12,896 nt of DNA from Staphylothermus sp. (GCA_021159785.1 JAGHDU010000034.1:1-12896), one strand, 5' to 3'. Numbered from the stretch's first letter, positions 1 through 7,330 are shown. Program-made: numbers and translations. Notes: generated from the letters alone by a model not told the origin.

Positions 1-483
1 CTCGGGACCCATGTTTTCTGTGTTGATTACCAAATCGAAAATTGAAGTATCAAATATTTCTATACCATAGTATTCTAGGAATCTTTTCTCCTGCAAGTAT
101 TCTCTTATAATAGTCTCTATCATAGCATCATGCAAAGGCTTGCTATCTCTCAATGCGATCCTCTTAATCCTTACATGTAAAGGAGCTGTAACATATATGC
201 GAATATCTGCCAATTCATTCACAATCCAAGCCGTTAAATGCCCGTCTAGGACTACATTGCCTTTCAATGCTTCTTCGTAGCTTCTACGATCAATTTCTAG
301 ATCTATGGACGGATCTTTTGAAGCAATCTCACTTAATTCAGCAAGAGTGAGACCTCTTTCTCTAGCTATTTCGCGAAATATCATACCTGCTGAATAATAT
401 CGTAAACCAAAGTACTCGGCAATTTTCTTTGCCTGAGTTGTCTTACCGCTTCCAGGAGGACCGCTGATAACTATGGTTACCAT
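1..483 (-). CDS. cmk: Cytidylate kinase, archaeal type (3' end cut by window edge)
   Basis: This gene encodes (d)CMP kinase, a cytosolic enzyme that transfers phosphate from ATP to CMP or dCMP in pyrimidine nucleotide recycling. The frame is open from the ATG at 483 to base 1, giving 161 residues with no stop, so roughly the last 20-30 residues lie outside. A Walker A loop GPPGSGKT sits at residues 8-15, followed by the family segment YYSAGMIFREIA (about 30-41) and DGHLTAW (about 82-88), which resembles the nucleoside-monophosphate-binding part of archaeal Cmk. ATG 483 is preceded by a partial Shine-Dalgarno GTGAT; an in-frame GTG at 492 is a less likely start. It follows rpl34e by 115 bases and probably has its own promoter. 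L34e-cmk is a usual archaeal pair, commonly followed by L14e and cbf5. Adenylate kinase is the main alternative, but the sequence style fits Cmk better. Confidence 0.93.
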   Translation of the reverse strand, partial: MVTIVISGPPGSGKTTQAKKIAEYFGLRYYSAGMIFREIARERGLTLAELSEIASKDPSIDLEIDRRSYEEALKGNVVLDGHLTAWIVNELADIRIYVTAPLHVRIKRIALRDSKPLHDAMIETIIREYLQEKRFLEYYGIEIFDTSIFDLVINTENMGPE

Positions 484-512
484 AGTTATCACACAATCAC
501 AATATCAAGGTG

Positions 513-544
513 TTTTATTTAATAGGTTTACTATATATTTGCCT
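513..544 (-). promoter_or_regulatory. Candidate promoter(s) for cmk
   Basis: Two AT-rich elements on the minus strand resemble archaeal TATA boxes. GGCAAATATATAG (532-544) has a BRE-like GGCAAAT before it; a start about 26 bases on would give a ~24-base leader holding the partial Shine-Dalgarno. ATTAAATAAA (513-522) would place transcription start almost at the start codon, giving a nearly leaderless message. The 115-base gap after L34e supports a separate promoter. Seen by eye only; no mapped start site. Confidence 0.4.
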
Positions 545-555
545 AAAAGAAAACA
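543..555 (-). terminator. Possible T-rich terminator after rpl34e
   Basis: On the minus strand the gap after L34e holds GTTTTCTTTTAG, a run of T residues of the kind that ends transcription in archaea without needing a hairpin. It lies about 45-55 bases beyond the L34e stop and just before the cmk promoter candidates. The evidence is base composition only. Confidence 0.25.
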
Positions 556-598
556 TATACAATTATTCGTAGTGTTTATACTTGAAGAAATGAGAGAT

Positions 599-874
599 CT
601 ACATTAATGAAGCTCTAACTGACTCCTTCAACAATCTTGCAAGACATCTATGACATATATGGCCTCCATATGGTCTTTCTGGTCGTTTCTCGGTTTTAGC
701 AAGTTTGCGTAATTCTGCTCTAGGTAGTCTGGGAACACCATTAAGGGGTTTACCACATATTGCGCAACGTGCTGGTCCAGGTTTTCTTGGTTCATAATGT
801 ATAACTGTTCTTCCGCCTGGTGTTCTTACATATACTTTCCTTTTACCACGTGTTCTTAGACCAGGTCTTGGCAT
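599..874 (-). CDS. rpl34e: Large-subunit ribosomal protein eL34 (L34e)
   Basis: A small basic protein of the archaeal/eukaryotic large ribosomal subunit. The 91-residue product begins [10 protein letters not shown], has the family core [10 protein letters not shown] (residues 14-23), and carries a zinc ribbon with CxxC at C37/C40 and a second CxxC at C74/C77. The frame stays open upstream to a TTG at 886, but ATG 874 is chosen because GGTGA at 880-884 lies five bases before it and because members normally start at MPRP. It sits 103 bases after the DUF106 gene and 115 bases before cmk, a DUF106-L34e-cmk order common in archaea. TATA-like sequence upstream suggests it can be transcribed independently of the secY unit. 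Confidence 0.95.
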   Translation of the reverse strand: MPRPGLRTRGKRKVYVRTPGGRTVIHYEPRKPGPARCAICGKPLNGVPRLPRAELRKLAKTEKRPERPYGGHICHRCLARLLKESVRASLM

Positions 875-879
875 ATTTT

Positions 880-884
880 TCACC
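880..884 (-). promoter_or_regulatory. Shine-Dalgarno site that fixes the L34e start
   Basis: GGTGA on the minus strand, five bases before ATG 874. It lies inside the longer open frame, so it argues against the TTG (886) and GTG (883) starts. It matches the anti-Shine-Dalgarno pattern used by most genes in this window. Confidence 0.7.
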
Positions 885-933
885 AAATCTGTATTGTATT
901 ATAGCTCTCCAACATTACTACACAAATCCTAAT

Positions 934-943
934 AGATATAAAC
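934..943 (-). promoter_or_regulatory. Candidate TATA box for rpl34e
   Basis: GTTTATATCT on the minus strand lies in the 103-base gap between the DUF106 gene and L34e. It would start transcription near 911, giving a ~37-base leader. A second AT-rich element, GCTATAATAC (about 895-904), is a weaker alternative that would give an almost leaderless message. Judged by eye. Confidence 0.35.
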
Positions 944-977
944 AGTTCTTAAACCTAACGCTATTCTCACTATTTCT

Positions 978-1421
978 TTAATGGTTGATCCTTGCTGCAC
1001 GAATTAATGAATAAAGTGGAGTCACATAACCTATGAATGATAAGAAAGAAACATGTGTTACATAATAATCTTCTATTTTTGCCGATATCAATGGTATGGA
1101 AATAGGAATTCTAACAAAGGAGTTAGGGGTTCCCGAAATAATTGCTACTATTATAACCATTGATGTATAGGTTGCTAAAAATATACCCAAATGTATAAAA
1201 AACAATAGAATAATTCTCTTCTTAGCATTATCGAGCTTTTTCTTTAATTTTTTATATCTCCTAAGGTCGCCTTTACTTCTGGGTTTTTCTGGAAGTTTAA
1301 CTTCCTTAATTGTATGATGTGCTTCTAAAAAATACCTTCTATGAGAGACAATGTAAGTTATAATACTTGCTAGAATACAGAAAAATACTCCGAGTATTAG
1401 TGATATTGTAATTAAACCCAT
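978..1421 (-). CDS. DUF106 / EMC3-TMCO1-like membrane protein (YidC/Oxa1 superfamily)
   Basis: Predicted membrane protein of 147 residues. The layout is a first membrane helix (about 4-26), a lysine-rich cytoplasmic segment with likely coiled coil (about 49-69), a second helix (about 70-96), a short loop, and a third helix (about 121-140). This three-helix plan with a basic coiled coil between helices 1 and 2 is that of archaeal DUF106 proteins, related to EMC3/TMCO1 and to the YidC/Oxa1/Get1 insertases that help insert membrane proteins. ATG 1421 lies 11 bases after the secY stop; only a weak GGGT-type Shine-Dalgarno is visible, so it is probably cotranscribed and perhaps translationally coupled with secY. 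In many archaea adkA stands between secY and this gene; here it is absent. Assignment rests on topology and position; sequence identity to the family was not measured. Confidence 0.75.
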   Translation of the reverse strand: MGLITISLILGVFFCILASIITYIVSHRRYFLEAHHTIKEVKLPEKPRSKGDLRRYKKLKKKLDNAKKRIILLFFIHLGIFLATYTSMVIIVAIISGTPNSFVRIPISIPLISAKIEDYYVTHVSFLSFIGYVTPLYSLIRAARINH

Positions 1422-1432
1422 TATGCCAACCC

Positions 1433-2860
1433 TTACTCTCCTACAAGCCTCTTAAGCAATGGATATGCTTCAAGTGTTCTTTCATATGCTATCATCATAT
1501 AGTATTGCTGCACTATACCTATCGCTAACAGTAATCCTGTCCCGGTACCAAAGGCACCTAGGATATCCGCTATAACTGCTATAGATGCCACAATAAGGCT
1601 TGATAAAACAGTTAATGGGAATATGTATTTAGATAGTATCCTTTCAAGTATTCTCGGGTTTCTCCTAATACCTGGTATTTCCATACCGCTCTTGATTAAT
1701 TCCTCGGCCTGGGCAGAGGCACTTAACCCTGATATTTCGACCCACATTATACCAAACAATGTAGCTAGGAATAATACACTTATGGCGTATATTACTGCTT
1801 GAATCGGATCATATAGTGTTTTAGCTAAACTACCGGGCGGTGATAAATAATAAGCTAATCCCCCTACAAGTCTTCCATTCTCATACCTAGCTAGTATATC
1901 GGCAACCCATTGTGGCACAATATTACTTAAATAAAGTCTTGTTAGAGAGGCAAATACTAGGATGTCAGAATAAACAATACCTACTAAGAGTACGGGAATG
2001 TTTGTCACATACAGGAACTTCAACGGGACTTTTGTTTTAATACTTCTAAGTCTTGGGGATGTAACAGGAATCTCTACTTTCATCCCTTCAAGATATACTA
2101 GTAACAGTATAATAGCGATAGTGACTATTAATCCAACTAAGTCTCTGCCACCGCTTCTTATGATGATGTTATTAATGTTTCCTCCAGTACTTAATACGTA
2201 TATTACATATGGTATGAATCCAACAGGTTCTTCGCCATATGTGACTGGGCTTATTAGGTTCCATAATATCCTTGTGGCTACTCCTGCCAATATAAATAAC
2301 GATACTCCAGAGCCTAGTCCCCACCCTTTCTGGATCATTTCGTCTAGTAATATGACAAAGTACGTAGCTATAAATAGCTGTAAACCAACGCTCAATCTCT
2401 GAATAAATGTAGCACTACATTGAAAGAATGGGTTTGCACCCATCATAGACCAATATCTACAGGCAGCTACATACATAGCTGCCTCGAATGCTGCAAGTAT
2501 TAATGCAAATGTTTTCTGCGCCGAAGTAAATTTACGGCGATCCTCTGGATTTGACATATCTAAATTAATTAGTTTAGCACCAACAAGTATCTGCATGATT
2601 AGACCTGCTGTGACTATTGGACCTATACCTAGCTCCATCAGTGTACCTTGATTTGAGGCAAAGATTATTTGTACAAGTAGTATTTGTTGTCCTTGTCCTT
2701 GATACTCTATACCAAATAGAGGTGTATTAGCCATGATAACATATATGATAAGAGCTATTGCTGTCCACAGAAGTCGTTCATACAGACCCGGTTTGGCTTT
2801 GGGTTTCTCTACTGTGGGTATGTAATTAGCTATTTTTGCCATTATATCGATTAGACCCAT
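1433..2860 (-). CDS. secY: Preprotein translocase subunit SecY (Sec61 alpha)
   Basis: Pore-forming subunit of the Sec protein-conducting channel in the cytoplasmic membrane, moving proteins across or into it with SecE and Sec61 beta (neither encoded here). The 475-residue product is the normal length for archaeal SecY. Visible features are an amphipathic N-terminal segment (about 1-28), many hydrophobic helices consistent with ten membrane passes, the helix-2 region GIGPIVTAGLIMQ (78-90), the conserved LLDEMIQKGWGLGSGVSLFI (171-190), the cytosolic loop EIPVTSPRLRS (263-273), and the helix-10 region GTGLLLAIGIVQQ (440-452). The frame is open to a GTG at 2869, but ATG 2860 is preferred because GCGGTG lies six bases upstream of it. 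It closes the spc cluster as usual, but after a 136-base gap with a promoter candidate. DUF106 follows in 11 bases. Confidence 0.97.
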   Translation of the reverse strand: MGLIDIMAKIANYIPTVEKPKAKPGLYERLLWTAIALIIYVIMANTPLFGIEYQGQGQQILLVQIIFASNQGTLMELGIGPIVTAGLIMQILVGAKLINLDMSNPEDRRKFTSAQKTFALILAAFEAAMYVAACRYWSMMGANPFFQCSATFIQRLSVGLQLFIATYFVILLDEMIQKGWGLGSGVSLFILAGVATRILWNLISPVTYGEEPVGFIPYVIYVLSTGGNINNIIIRSGGRDLVGLIVTIAIILLLVYLEGMKVEIPVTSPRLRSIKTKVPLKFLYVTNIPVLLVGIVYSDILVFASLTRLYLSNIVPQWVADILARYENGRLVGGLAYYLSPPGSLAKTLYDPIQAVIYAISVLFLATLFGIMWVEISGLSASAQAEELIKSGMEIPGIRRNPRILERILSKYIFPLTVLSSLIVASIAVIADILGAFGTGTGLLLAIGIVQQYYMMIAYERTLEAYPLLKRLVGE

Positions 2861-2866
2861 TTGATA

Positions 2867-2872
2867 CACCGC
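2867..2872 (-). promoter_or_regulatory. Shine-Dalgarno site that fixes the SecY start
   Basis: GCGGTG on the minus strand, six bases before ATG 2860. It includes the GTG (2869) that would otherwise be read as the first codon of the longest open frame, so the shorter start is favoured. Confidence 0.6.
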
Positions 2873-2933
2873 CTCACGCTACCTAGCCAAATAATTATTT
2901 CATTAATCGTTTTCGAATAAGACTAAGACATAC

Positions 2934-2945
2934 TCTTTTATAACG
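2934..2945 (-). promoter_or_regulatory. Candidate TATA box for secY
   Basis: CGTTATAAAAGA on the minus strand lies in the 136-base gap between L15 and SecY. Transcription would begin near 2912, leaving a leader of about 50 bases before ATG 2860. Unlike the 9-20 base gaps within the ribosomal cluster, this gap is long enough for a promoter. Judged by eye. Confidence 0.4.
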
Positions 2946-2980
2946 ATAGTTTTGTTAAGAAATAAATACTTAATGCCGGG

Positions 2981-3000
2981 TAATAAAAATGGATTTTTAT
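2981..3000 (-). terminator. Possible terminator overlapping the L15 stop codon
   Basis: On the minus strand, ATAAAAAT and ATTTTTAT form an inverted repeat with a 2-base centre, overlapping the L15 stop (2997-2999) and including a run of five T. The T-run could end or attenuate transcription of the ribosomal unit before secY. The central loop is too tight for an ideal hairpin, and all pairs are A-T, so it may simply be AT-rich sequence. Confidence 0.3.
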
Positions 3001-3443
3001 TGAGCTATTACTACTTCTCCGCCAGCAGCAATTATTTTCTCTTTTGCTTTTTCAGAAATTTCTTTGGTGATTATTTTCAATGGTAATGTAACTTTACCTT
3101 TTCCTAGTACTTTGTTAAAACCTAGAGTTGTCATATCGATCACTATTTTGTCATTTTCCTTGTTTGCAAGGTTTTTATCTAAAAGGTACTTGGCTAGTTC
3201 ATTTAATTCTCCTACATTGATAGTGTATTTTCCATAAACTACTTCAGGTGGTCTAGTGAACCCGTGTTTACCATACCAGTTTGGCGCATATTTTAGAACC
3301 CATATCCACTTATGTTTGTGGAAACCAACAGCTCCAAAGCCGCCTCTTGAACCGCTTTTTCTATGCTGGCCTATTCTACCCCAACCCATAGTTCTGGTTC
3401 TGCCACGCAGTTTCCTACTTTTTTTCTTCTTTCTAACGACCAT
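2997..3443 (-). CDS. rpl15: Large-subunit ribosomal protein uL15
   Basis: Component of the large subunit. The 148-residue product has the typical archaeal start: a lysine/arginine-rich extension (residues 4-13) and the glycine-rich [18 protein letters not shown] (18-35) that threads into 23S rRNA, followed by a globular C-terminal half with [17 protein letters not shown] (108-124). The longest frame begins at a GTG (3452) that is actually part of the Shine-Dalgarno GGTGA (3449-3453). Of the two tandem ATGs, 3443 (five bases after GGTGA) fits better than 3446 (two bases), and MVVR is the usual family start. It lies 14 bases after L30 and is the last ribosomal gene before the gap ahead of secY. 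Confidence 0.96.
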   Translation of the reverse strand: MVVRKKKKSRKLRGRTRTMGWGRIGQHRKSGSRGGFGAVGFHKHKWIWVLKYAPNWYGKHGFTRPPEVVYGKYTINVGELNELAKYLLDKNLANKENDKIVIDMTTLGFNKVLGKGKVTLPLKIITKEISEKAKEKIIAAGGEVVIAQ

Positions 3444-3448
3444 CATAA

Positions 3449-3453
3449 TCACC
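3449..3453 (-). promoter_or_regulatory. Shine-Dalgarno site that decides the L15 start
   Basis: GGTGA on the minus strand, five bases before ATG 3443 and two before ATG 3446. The spacing used elsewhere in the window favours the second ATG. Confidence 0.65.
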
Positions 3454-3457
3454 TTAT

Positions 3458-3946
3458 TCAGAGCATTCTCTTGATAAGTTCATTTATTGCTTTTCCTCTA
3501 TAACCTAACTCTCCACCATCACCATATGGTCTTTTAGTGCTTTTCTTAAAACCGCCTCTTGGTGGATGAAGTCTAAATACGGGCTTAATTAGTTCGATTT
3601 TGTGTAGTTTTACTTTACCATCTATTAATGCTTTTGCTAACCCGTGTATTCCTCCCGATATACCGTATTTTGATAGATGATTGTTTACAAATTCATCAGT
3701 TAATGGTCTGTTTCCTATTGTGCGTCCTCTTTTTCTTAGTACTTCTACTAGTGTATCGAAGTCTATTTCTCCCCATGTGATCCAGTCTTTCGCTTTCTGT
3801 AGCATTCCCTTAAGTCCGGGTTGATCTGATGGATATATAACCATATGGAACTTTTTATGTAAGCGCATTAGCTTCAATGTATAATCAACATCTGGTGGTA
3901 CATCAATCCGACCGCGGATCCTTATAATTGCATAAAGTTCTGGCAT
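3458..3946 (-). CDS. rpl30: Large-subunit ribosomal protein uL30 (archaeal long form)
   Basis: Large-subunit protein of 162 residues. The N-terminal L30 fold spans about residues 3-60: [20 protein letters not shown] (4-23), then [16 protein letters not shown], a typical L30/L7 core. It is followed by the archaeal/eukaryotic C-terminal extension (about 60-162) with [13 protein letters not shown] (95-107) and the basic loop [22 protein letters not shown] (124-145, given as ends and key residues: H127, PPRGG 128-132, GDGG 142-145). Bacterial L30 is about 60 residues, so this longer form is itself an archaeal marker. ATG 3946 has GGTGA six bases upstream. Spacing is 14 bases to both S5 and L15, indicating one transcript. 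Confidence 0.96.
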   Translation of the reverse strand: MPELYAIIRIRGRIDVPPDVDYTLKLMRLHKKFHMVIYPSDQPGLKGMLQKAKDWITWGEIDFDTLVEVLRKRGRTIGNRPLTDEFVNNHLSKYGISGGIHGLAKALIDGKVKLHKIELIKPVFRLHPPRGGFKKSTKRPYGDGGELGYRGKAINELIKRML

Positions 3947-3960
3947 TTGTTATCACCTTA

Positions 3961-4620
3961 TTAGACCTTTAACCAGTCAACTGGAGTGACGAATTTGTAT
4001 GTGTTTCTTAAAGCATTGACTACAGCTTTAGCAAAGTTTAGCGTTGTCTTGGTTTTACCAAATGTTTCAGTCCATACGTCTCTTATACCAGCCATTCTCA
4101 AAACTGCTTTAGCTACATCTCCAGCAACGAGTCCTGTCCCCTTAGGTGCCGGTTTTAGAACCACTACGACGCTCCCGCTTTTACCTCTTACAGTAAATGG
4201 TATACTATGAGGTTCTCCACATCTACACTCCCAGCTTCCACAACCACGTCTAACTGGAGTAATGTTTAATTTGGCGTTTCTTAAGGCCTTTCTTAATGCA
4301 ACTAGATATTGTTTAGCTTTACCAGATCCAACTCCTACGAATCCGTCTTCATTGCCTACTACTACAACTACCCTAAATCTACTTCTTCTGCCTGCATCTG
4401 TTACTTTCTGAACGATACCTACATCTAGGCGTTCATATTTTAGATCGGGCAGCAAATAATCAACAATCTCTGGTTCGAGGAGGGGTAGATTACGGTCAAA
4501 TATCTCCCTTAAGCTAGTAATTTTTCCCTCAACAATCATTTTACCTACACGTGTCCTGGGTACCCAGCTTTCCAATGCTTCCTTATCTATAGCACTCATA
4601 GGCATGCTTCCTCTGGGCAT
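3961..4620 (-). CDS. rps5: Small-subunit ribosomal protein uS5
   Basis: Small-subunit protein near the decoding site, homologous to eukaryotic uS5 (RPS2). The 219-residue length is normal for archaea. An N-terminal archaeal extension (1-60) precedes the double-stranded-RNA-binding S5 domain (about 62-125) with [18 protein letters not shown] (73-90) and the [12 protein letters not shown] loop (93-104). The C-terminal domain has [18 protein letters not shown] (157-174). A cysteine group C127, C132 and C134 with H138 lies between the domains, as I recall for other archaeal S5 proteins; metal binding is possible but unproven. ATG 4620 is preferred over M6 and M8 because GGTGA lies six bases before it. 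The gene starts two bases after the L18 stop, so translation is probably coupled. Confidence 0.97.
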   Translation of the reverse strand: MPRGSMPMSAIDKEALESWVPRTRVGKMIVEGKITSLREIFDRNLPLLEPEIVDYLLPDLKYERLDVGIVQKVTDAGRRSRFRVVVVVGNEDGFVGVGSGKAKQYLVALRKALRNAKLNITPVRRGCGSWECRCGEPHSIPFTVRGKSGSVVVVLKPAPKGTGLVAGDVAKAVLRMAGIRDVWTETFGKTKTTLNFAKAVVNALRNTYKFVTPVDWLKV

Positions 4621-4622
4621 AC

Positions 4623-5231
4623 TTACTCACCTAATACTTCTTTATAGTCTTGTATTATACGGTTCTTTATATCTTCAAAATGCGTAGGGAGCTCAACTGG
4701 GTTAAAGCCTCTTGCAATATATTGAGAGAAGTATCTTTCATAAAGCTCCGGATTGGCCTCCTGGAGCATCTTGGCCCAGGAGGCGATGTGCTCCCCACGG
4801 ATACGTTCATCTGAGGGAATAACTTCCTCACCTACAGGTACTTTTAAACCAACATCGTTAGCCGCCTTGATGGCGGCAAAGATCTTGGCTCCTCTAGTAG
4901 GAGCATGTAAGCCTATATCTGGGACAGCGTATTTTATACCTGCTTTCAACGCCCTTAAGGCAGCAAGCATTCCGGTTAGGTATGCTGCTGGAGTATTGCC
5001 CAGACCTCCTTTCCAGCCGTATTTCTTGTATAGTTCTCTCGAATGAGCTGCCGCAATAACTTTGTCGCCCTCTGGTTTGGCCACAACTACTTGTACTATT
5101 ATATGTTTTAATGTTTTTCTTACAACGAACCTCGGATGTCCCGATAATATCATCTTATATCTTTTATGATAGTTCGTTTTACCTTCTCTTCTCCTTCTCC
5201 TTGGAACCTTGTATCGGGGACCATGTGCCAT
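4623..5231 (-). CDS. rpl18: Large-subunit ribosomal protein uL18
   Basis: 5S-rRNA-binding protein of the large subunit, which joins L5 in the central protuberance. The 202-residue product is the long archaeal/eukaryotic form. It has a basic N-terminal start ([17 protein letters not shown], 5-21), the [13 protein letters not shown] core (32-44), and the RNA-binding helix region [20 protein letters not shown] (105-124). The C-terminal half (about 125-202) is the archaeal extension, with [11 protein letters not shown] (146-156). ATG 5231 has GGTGA six bases upstream. It follows L19e by 20 bases and leads directly into S5. L5 (7344-7907) is its 5S partner and is encoded upstream in the same cluster. 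Confidence 0.97.
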   Translation of the reverse strand: MAHGPRYKVPRRRRREGKTNYHKRYKMILSGHPRFVVRKTLKHIIVQVVVAKPEGDKVIAAAHSRELYKKYGWKGGLGNTPAAYLTGMLAALRALKAGIKYAVPDIGLHAPTRGAKIFAAIKAANDVGLKVPVGEEVIPSDERIRGEHIASWAKMLQEANPELYERYFSQYIARGFNPVELPTHFEDIKNRIIQDYKEVLGE

Positions 5232-5251
5232 AATTGATCACCTGGTTACTT

Positions 5252-5710
5252 TTATTGACTTTCTTTCAATATCCCGTGTTCCTTCATGTAGTGCTTAAGT
5301 GATGCCAGGCTATGGAAAGTACCACCCTTGGCTAACATGTATAATCTTCTATAAGTTTTACGATCTATTACTCCATTATCCCTCAAATACCTCAGAAATC
5401 TCCTGATCTTCCTAATCCTATTCATCCATTCTTCTTTCTTATCCTTTCTAGCCGTCTTCTTACCCTTTCTCTTACCATACCCTCTCCTTCTACCCTTCTT
5501 CCTCTGAAGATGCCTTTTTCTCCATCTTTCTCTAGAGTTACTGTGAACAGGTCTTACTTGTATTACTCCATCTTTTATTAAACCTCTTATTTCTTCCTTA
5601 GTGATAGCATCAGCAACATCCTCGATTCTATTAGGGTCTATCCAAATACGTGATTCTCCTACACCAAGTATCTCTGCTGCTAATCTTTTCTGGAGACTTA
5701 AGTCAGTCAT
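5252..5710 (-). CDS. rpl19e: Large-subunit ribosomal protein eL19 (L19e)
   Basis: Archaeal/eukaryotic large-subunit protein, absent from bacteria. The 152-residue product has an N-terminal helical domain (about 1-57) with LQKRLAAEILGVGESRIWID (6-25), a highly basic linker (59-92; HLQRKKGRRRGYGKRKGKK at 67-85) that penetrates rRNA, and a C-terminal helical tail with RRFLRYLRDNGVIDRKTYRR (103-122). The start ATG 5710 overlaps the L32e stop by one base (TAATG), a classic stop-start coupling; a GGTGA lies 12 bases upstream, farther than the 5-7 bases usual here, so reinitiation after L32e probably matters. Confidence 0.96.
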   Translation of the reverse strand: MTDLSLQKRLAAEILGVGESRIWIDPNRIEDVADAITKEEIRGLIKDGVIQVRPVHSNSRERWRKRHLQRKKGRRRGYGKRKGKKTARKDKKEEWMNRIRKIRRFLRYLRDNGVIDRKTYRRLYMLAKGGTFHSLASLKHYMKEHGILKESQ

Positions 5711-6141
5711 TACTTCTCAGCCTCACCCTCAATTTGTGGGGAAATGAGTATGGGATTAGCCACTTTAAACCCTTTTTCAATAGCCATTCTCATTATTTCT
5801 ATTCTTTTTCTAAGACCAACCGTTCTTCCAATATATATAATATGCGTCTCTGGATCAAGGTCATTTAATTCTTTAACGTTATATACTACGACAGGTCTTT
5901 TACCGCTTGGATGCAGTCCTCTAACCAGCTTTGGTGATCTATAACCAACCTCTACAACTGGTGGATATCCTTTTCTCTTCAACCTCATCTTGTTGTCTGT
6001 TCCCTTGGGTTTCCGCCATTTTGGATCATTCTTGAACTTTGGTTTTTTCCACCATAAATGTCTTAGAAATTCTGGCCTCTTTGACTTCATCTTTTTCTTA
6101 AGTTTCATTAATCTCTCTAGATCCTTCCTTGCTTCACTCAT
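5710..6141 (-). CDS. rpl32e: Large-subunit ribosomal protein eL32 (L32e)
   Basis: Archaeal/eukaryotic large-subunit protein without a bacterial counterpart. The 143-residue product has a lysine-rich N-terminal part (1-55: RPEFLRHLWWKKPKF at 22-36, WRKPKGTDNKMRLKRKGYP at 42-60) and a C-terminal core with GYRSPKLVRGLHPSGKRPV (66-84) and IIYIGRTVGLRKR (101-113), all recognisable L32e segments. ATG 6141 overlaps the L6 stop by four bases (ATGA) and has GGTGA six bases upstream. The 3' end overlaps the L19e start by one base, so L6-L32e-L19e form a tightly coupled trio. Confidence 0.96.
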   Translation of the reverse strand: MSEARKDLERLMKLKKKMKSKRPEFLRHLWWKKPKFKNDPKWRKPKGTDNKMRLKRKGYPPVVEVGYRSPKLVRGLHPSGKRPVVVYNVKELNDLDPETHIIYIGRTVGLRKRIEIMRMAIEKGFKVANPILISPQIEGEAEK

Positions 6142-6695
6142 TCTTCTTCACCCCAATCATATATGTAGATACCATCTGCGAAAACACGTCTGTCCTTATC
6201 TTTTACCTTCGTTGCTAATTCTATGTTAGCAGCTGTTTGACCTACATGTTCGATATCGATACCCTCAACAATTACATCTTCGCCTTTTACAGATACTTTT
6301 ACATCATCACCAATGATCTTTGCGATACGATCGGCTTTTTCTCCTAAGAAGTTCTTAATTCTAACAATCCTGTTCTTCTCATCAACTTCAACAGTGATTG
6401 GGAAGTGTGAGTAAATTATTTTCAGCTTATATCTATAGCCTTTAACAACTCCTCTTATCATATTCTCTATGTGAGAAGCTATTGTACCTACAAGTGCTTT
6501 TTTCTTTCTATTAGCAAAATAGGTTTCTACAACCACCTTATTATCTTTGATCCTGAGATAAACATCTCTGGCATGTGAAAAGTCTCTTTCTAAAACCCCT
6601 TTGGGACCAGATACCCTAATCTTCGATCCATTTATCTCTACTGTAACGTTCTCTGGGATTTCCACTTCCTCGAAAACATACGGTAACTTCACCAT
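6138..6695 (-). CDS. rpl6: Large-subunit ribosomal protein uL6
   Basis: Large-subunit protein near the factor-binding site. The 185-residue product shows the two tandem L6 folds: the first (about 10-85) with VTVEINGSKIRVSGPKG (17-33) and NMIRGVVKGYRYKLKIIYSH (78-97) at the junction, and the second (about 98-180) with NFLGEK (115-120) and the C-terminal HVGQTAANIELATKVKDKDRR (150-170; key residues G152, Q153, T154, N157). ATG 6695 has GGGGTG seven bases upstream. It follows S8 by 17 bases and overlaps L32e by four. Confidence 0.97.
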   Translation of the reverse strand: MVKLPYVFEEVEIPENVTVEINGSKIRVSGPKGVLERDFSHARDVYLRIKDNKVVVETYFANRKKKALVGTIASHIENMIRGVVKGYRYKLKIIYSHFPITVEVDEKNRIVRIKNFLGEKADRIAKIIGDDVKVSVKGEDVIVEGIDIEHVGQTAANIELATKVKDKDRRVFADGIYIYDWGEEE

Positions 6696-6712
6696 ATCTG
6701 AGCACCCCGTAA

Positions 6713-7114
6713 TCAGTAGACATATGCTAGAAGTACTCCTCCCGTTCTTTTTTCTATAGCCTCTTTATGAGATAATACACCTAATGGCGTTGATAATATA
6801 AGTATACCAATGTTGTATGCTGGTAGATATTTTCTTAGCCAATGAGGCATTTCTTCCAATTCTTTCAGCTTCACTGGGAATCTTGGCTTTATCACTCTAG
6901 CTTTGTTTATTCTACCTAGAAGTTGAACCTTGATTTTACCCCATCTACCATCATCTATGTATTCAAACTCACCGATGTATCCTTCTCTCTGCATTACTCT
7001 TAGTACGTTAATAATAAGCTTTGATGCTGGCCAAATCAATACTTCAGACTTTGCACGCATCTCTGCATTCTGTATTGCTGCCAAAGCATTTGCCAAGGTA
7101 TCAAGCATTACCAT
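6713..7114 (-). CDS. rps8: Small-subunit ribosomal protein uS8
   Basis: Primary 16S-rRNA-binding protein of the small-subunit central domain. The 133-residue product is normal archaeal length. It has an N-terminal domain starting [16 protein letters not shown] (3-18) and the C-terminal RNA-binding motif [13 protein letters not shown] (108-120), ending [12 protein letters not shown] 7114 is preferred over the ATG two codons on (7108) because GGTGA lies six bases before it. A 51-base gap separates it from S14, the longest inside the S17-L15 run. In bacteria S8 represses its own spc operon; nothing seen here shows such a site. Confidence 0.97.
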   Translation of the reverse strand: MVMLDTLANALAAIQNAEMRAKSEVLIWPASKLIINVLRVMQREGYIGEFEYIDDGRWGKIKVQLLGRINKARVIKPRFPVKLKELEEMPHWLRKYLPAYNIGILILSTPLGVLSHKEAIEKRTGGVLLAYVY

Positions 7115-7135
7115 TATACATCACCCATCTTGTGT

Positions 7136-7150
7136 CGGAAATACTATATT
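7136..7150 (-). promoter_or_regulatory. Weak internal promoter candidate before S8
   Basis: The 51-base S14-S8 gap contains, on the minus strand, a T5 run and then CAAAATATAGTATTTC. The AATATAGTA part is TATA-like and would start transcription about 7-12 bases before the S8 start, too close to leave the whole Shine-Dalgarno in a comfortable leader. It may be no more than AT-rich spacer. Confidence 0.2.
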
Positions 7151-7165
7151 TTGAAAAATCCCCTC

Positions 7166-7330
7166 TTAACTATATTTCTTAAACCCTAATGCAGGTGCAA
7201 TTTCGCGGAAACATTGCCTACATAAGTACAAACCATATGCTTGTATCACAGCATCTCTTGTACCACATCGCTTACATTTACGGGAACCTTTTCCGAACTT
7301 ATATATTTTGGGAGCTTTGAACTTACCCAT
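7166..7330 (-). CDS. rps14: Small-subunit ribosomal protein uS14, zinc-binding form
   Basis: Small-subunit head protein, only 54 residues, found by translating the gap between L5 and S8. It begins [19 protein letters not shown] and ends in [13 protein letters not shown]. Four cysteines in two CxxC pairs (C19/C22 and C37/C40) mark the zinc-binding S14 type; [14 protein letters not shown] (32-45) is the family core. ATG 7330 is preceded by GGGGA five bases away, an imperfect Shine-Dalgarno. An in-frame ATG at 7342, just past the L5 stop, would add four residues, but MGK is the usual archaeal start. Position between L5 and S8 is exactly as expected in archaea. Confidence 0.95.
   Translation of the reverse strand: MGKFKAPKIYKFGKGSRKCKRCGTRDAVIQAYGLYLCRQCFREIAPALGFKKYS

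Noticed and set aside
2171..2180. ATGATGA-like C box on the plus strand, considered as a C/D box guide RNA
   Set aside because: No D box (CTGA) or C'/D' pair at proper distance. Similar TGATGA strings on the minus strand inside SecY, L6 and S4e also lack D boxes and are simply codons.
1998..2402. Plus-strand frame of 134 codons opposite secY
   Set aside because: Antisense to conserved SecY sequence, with no plausible ribosome site or known motif.
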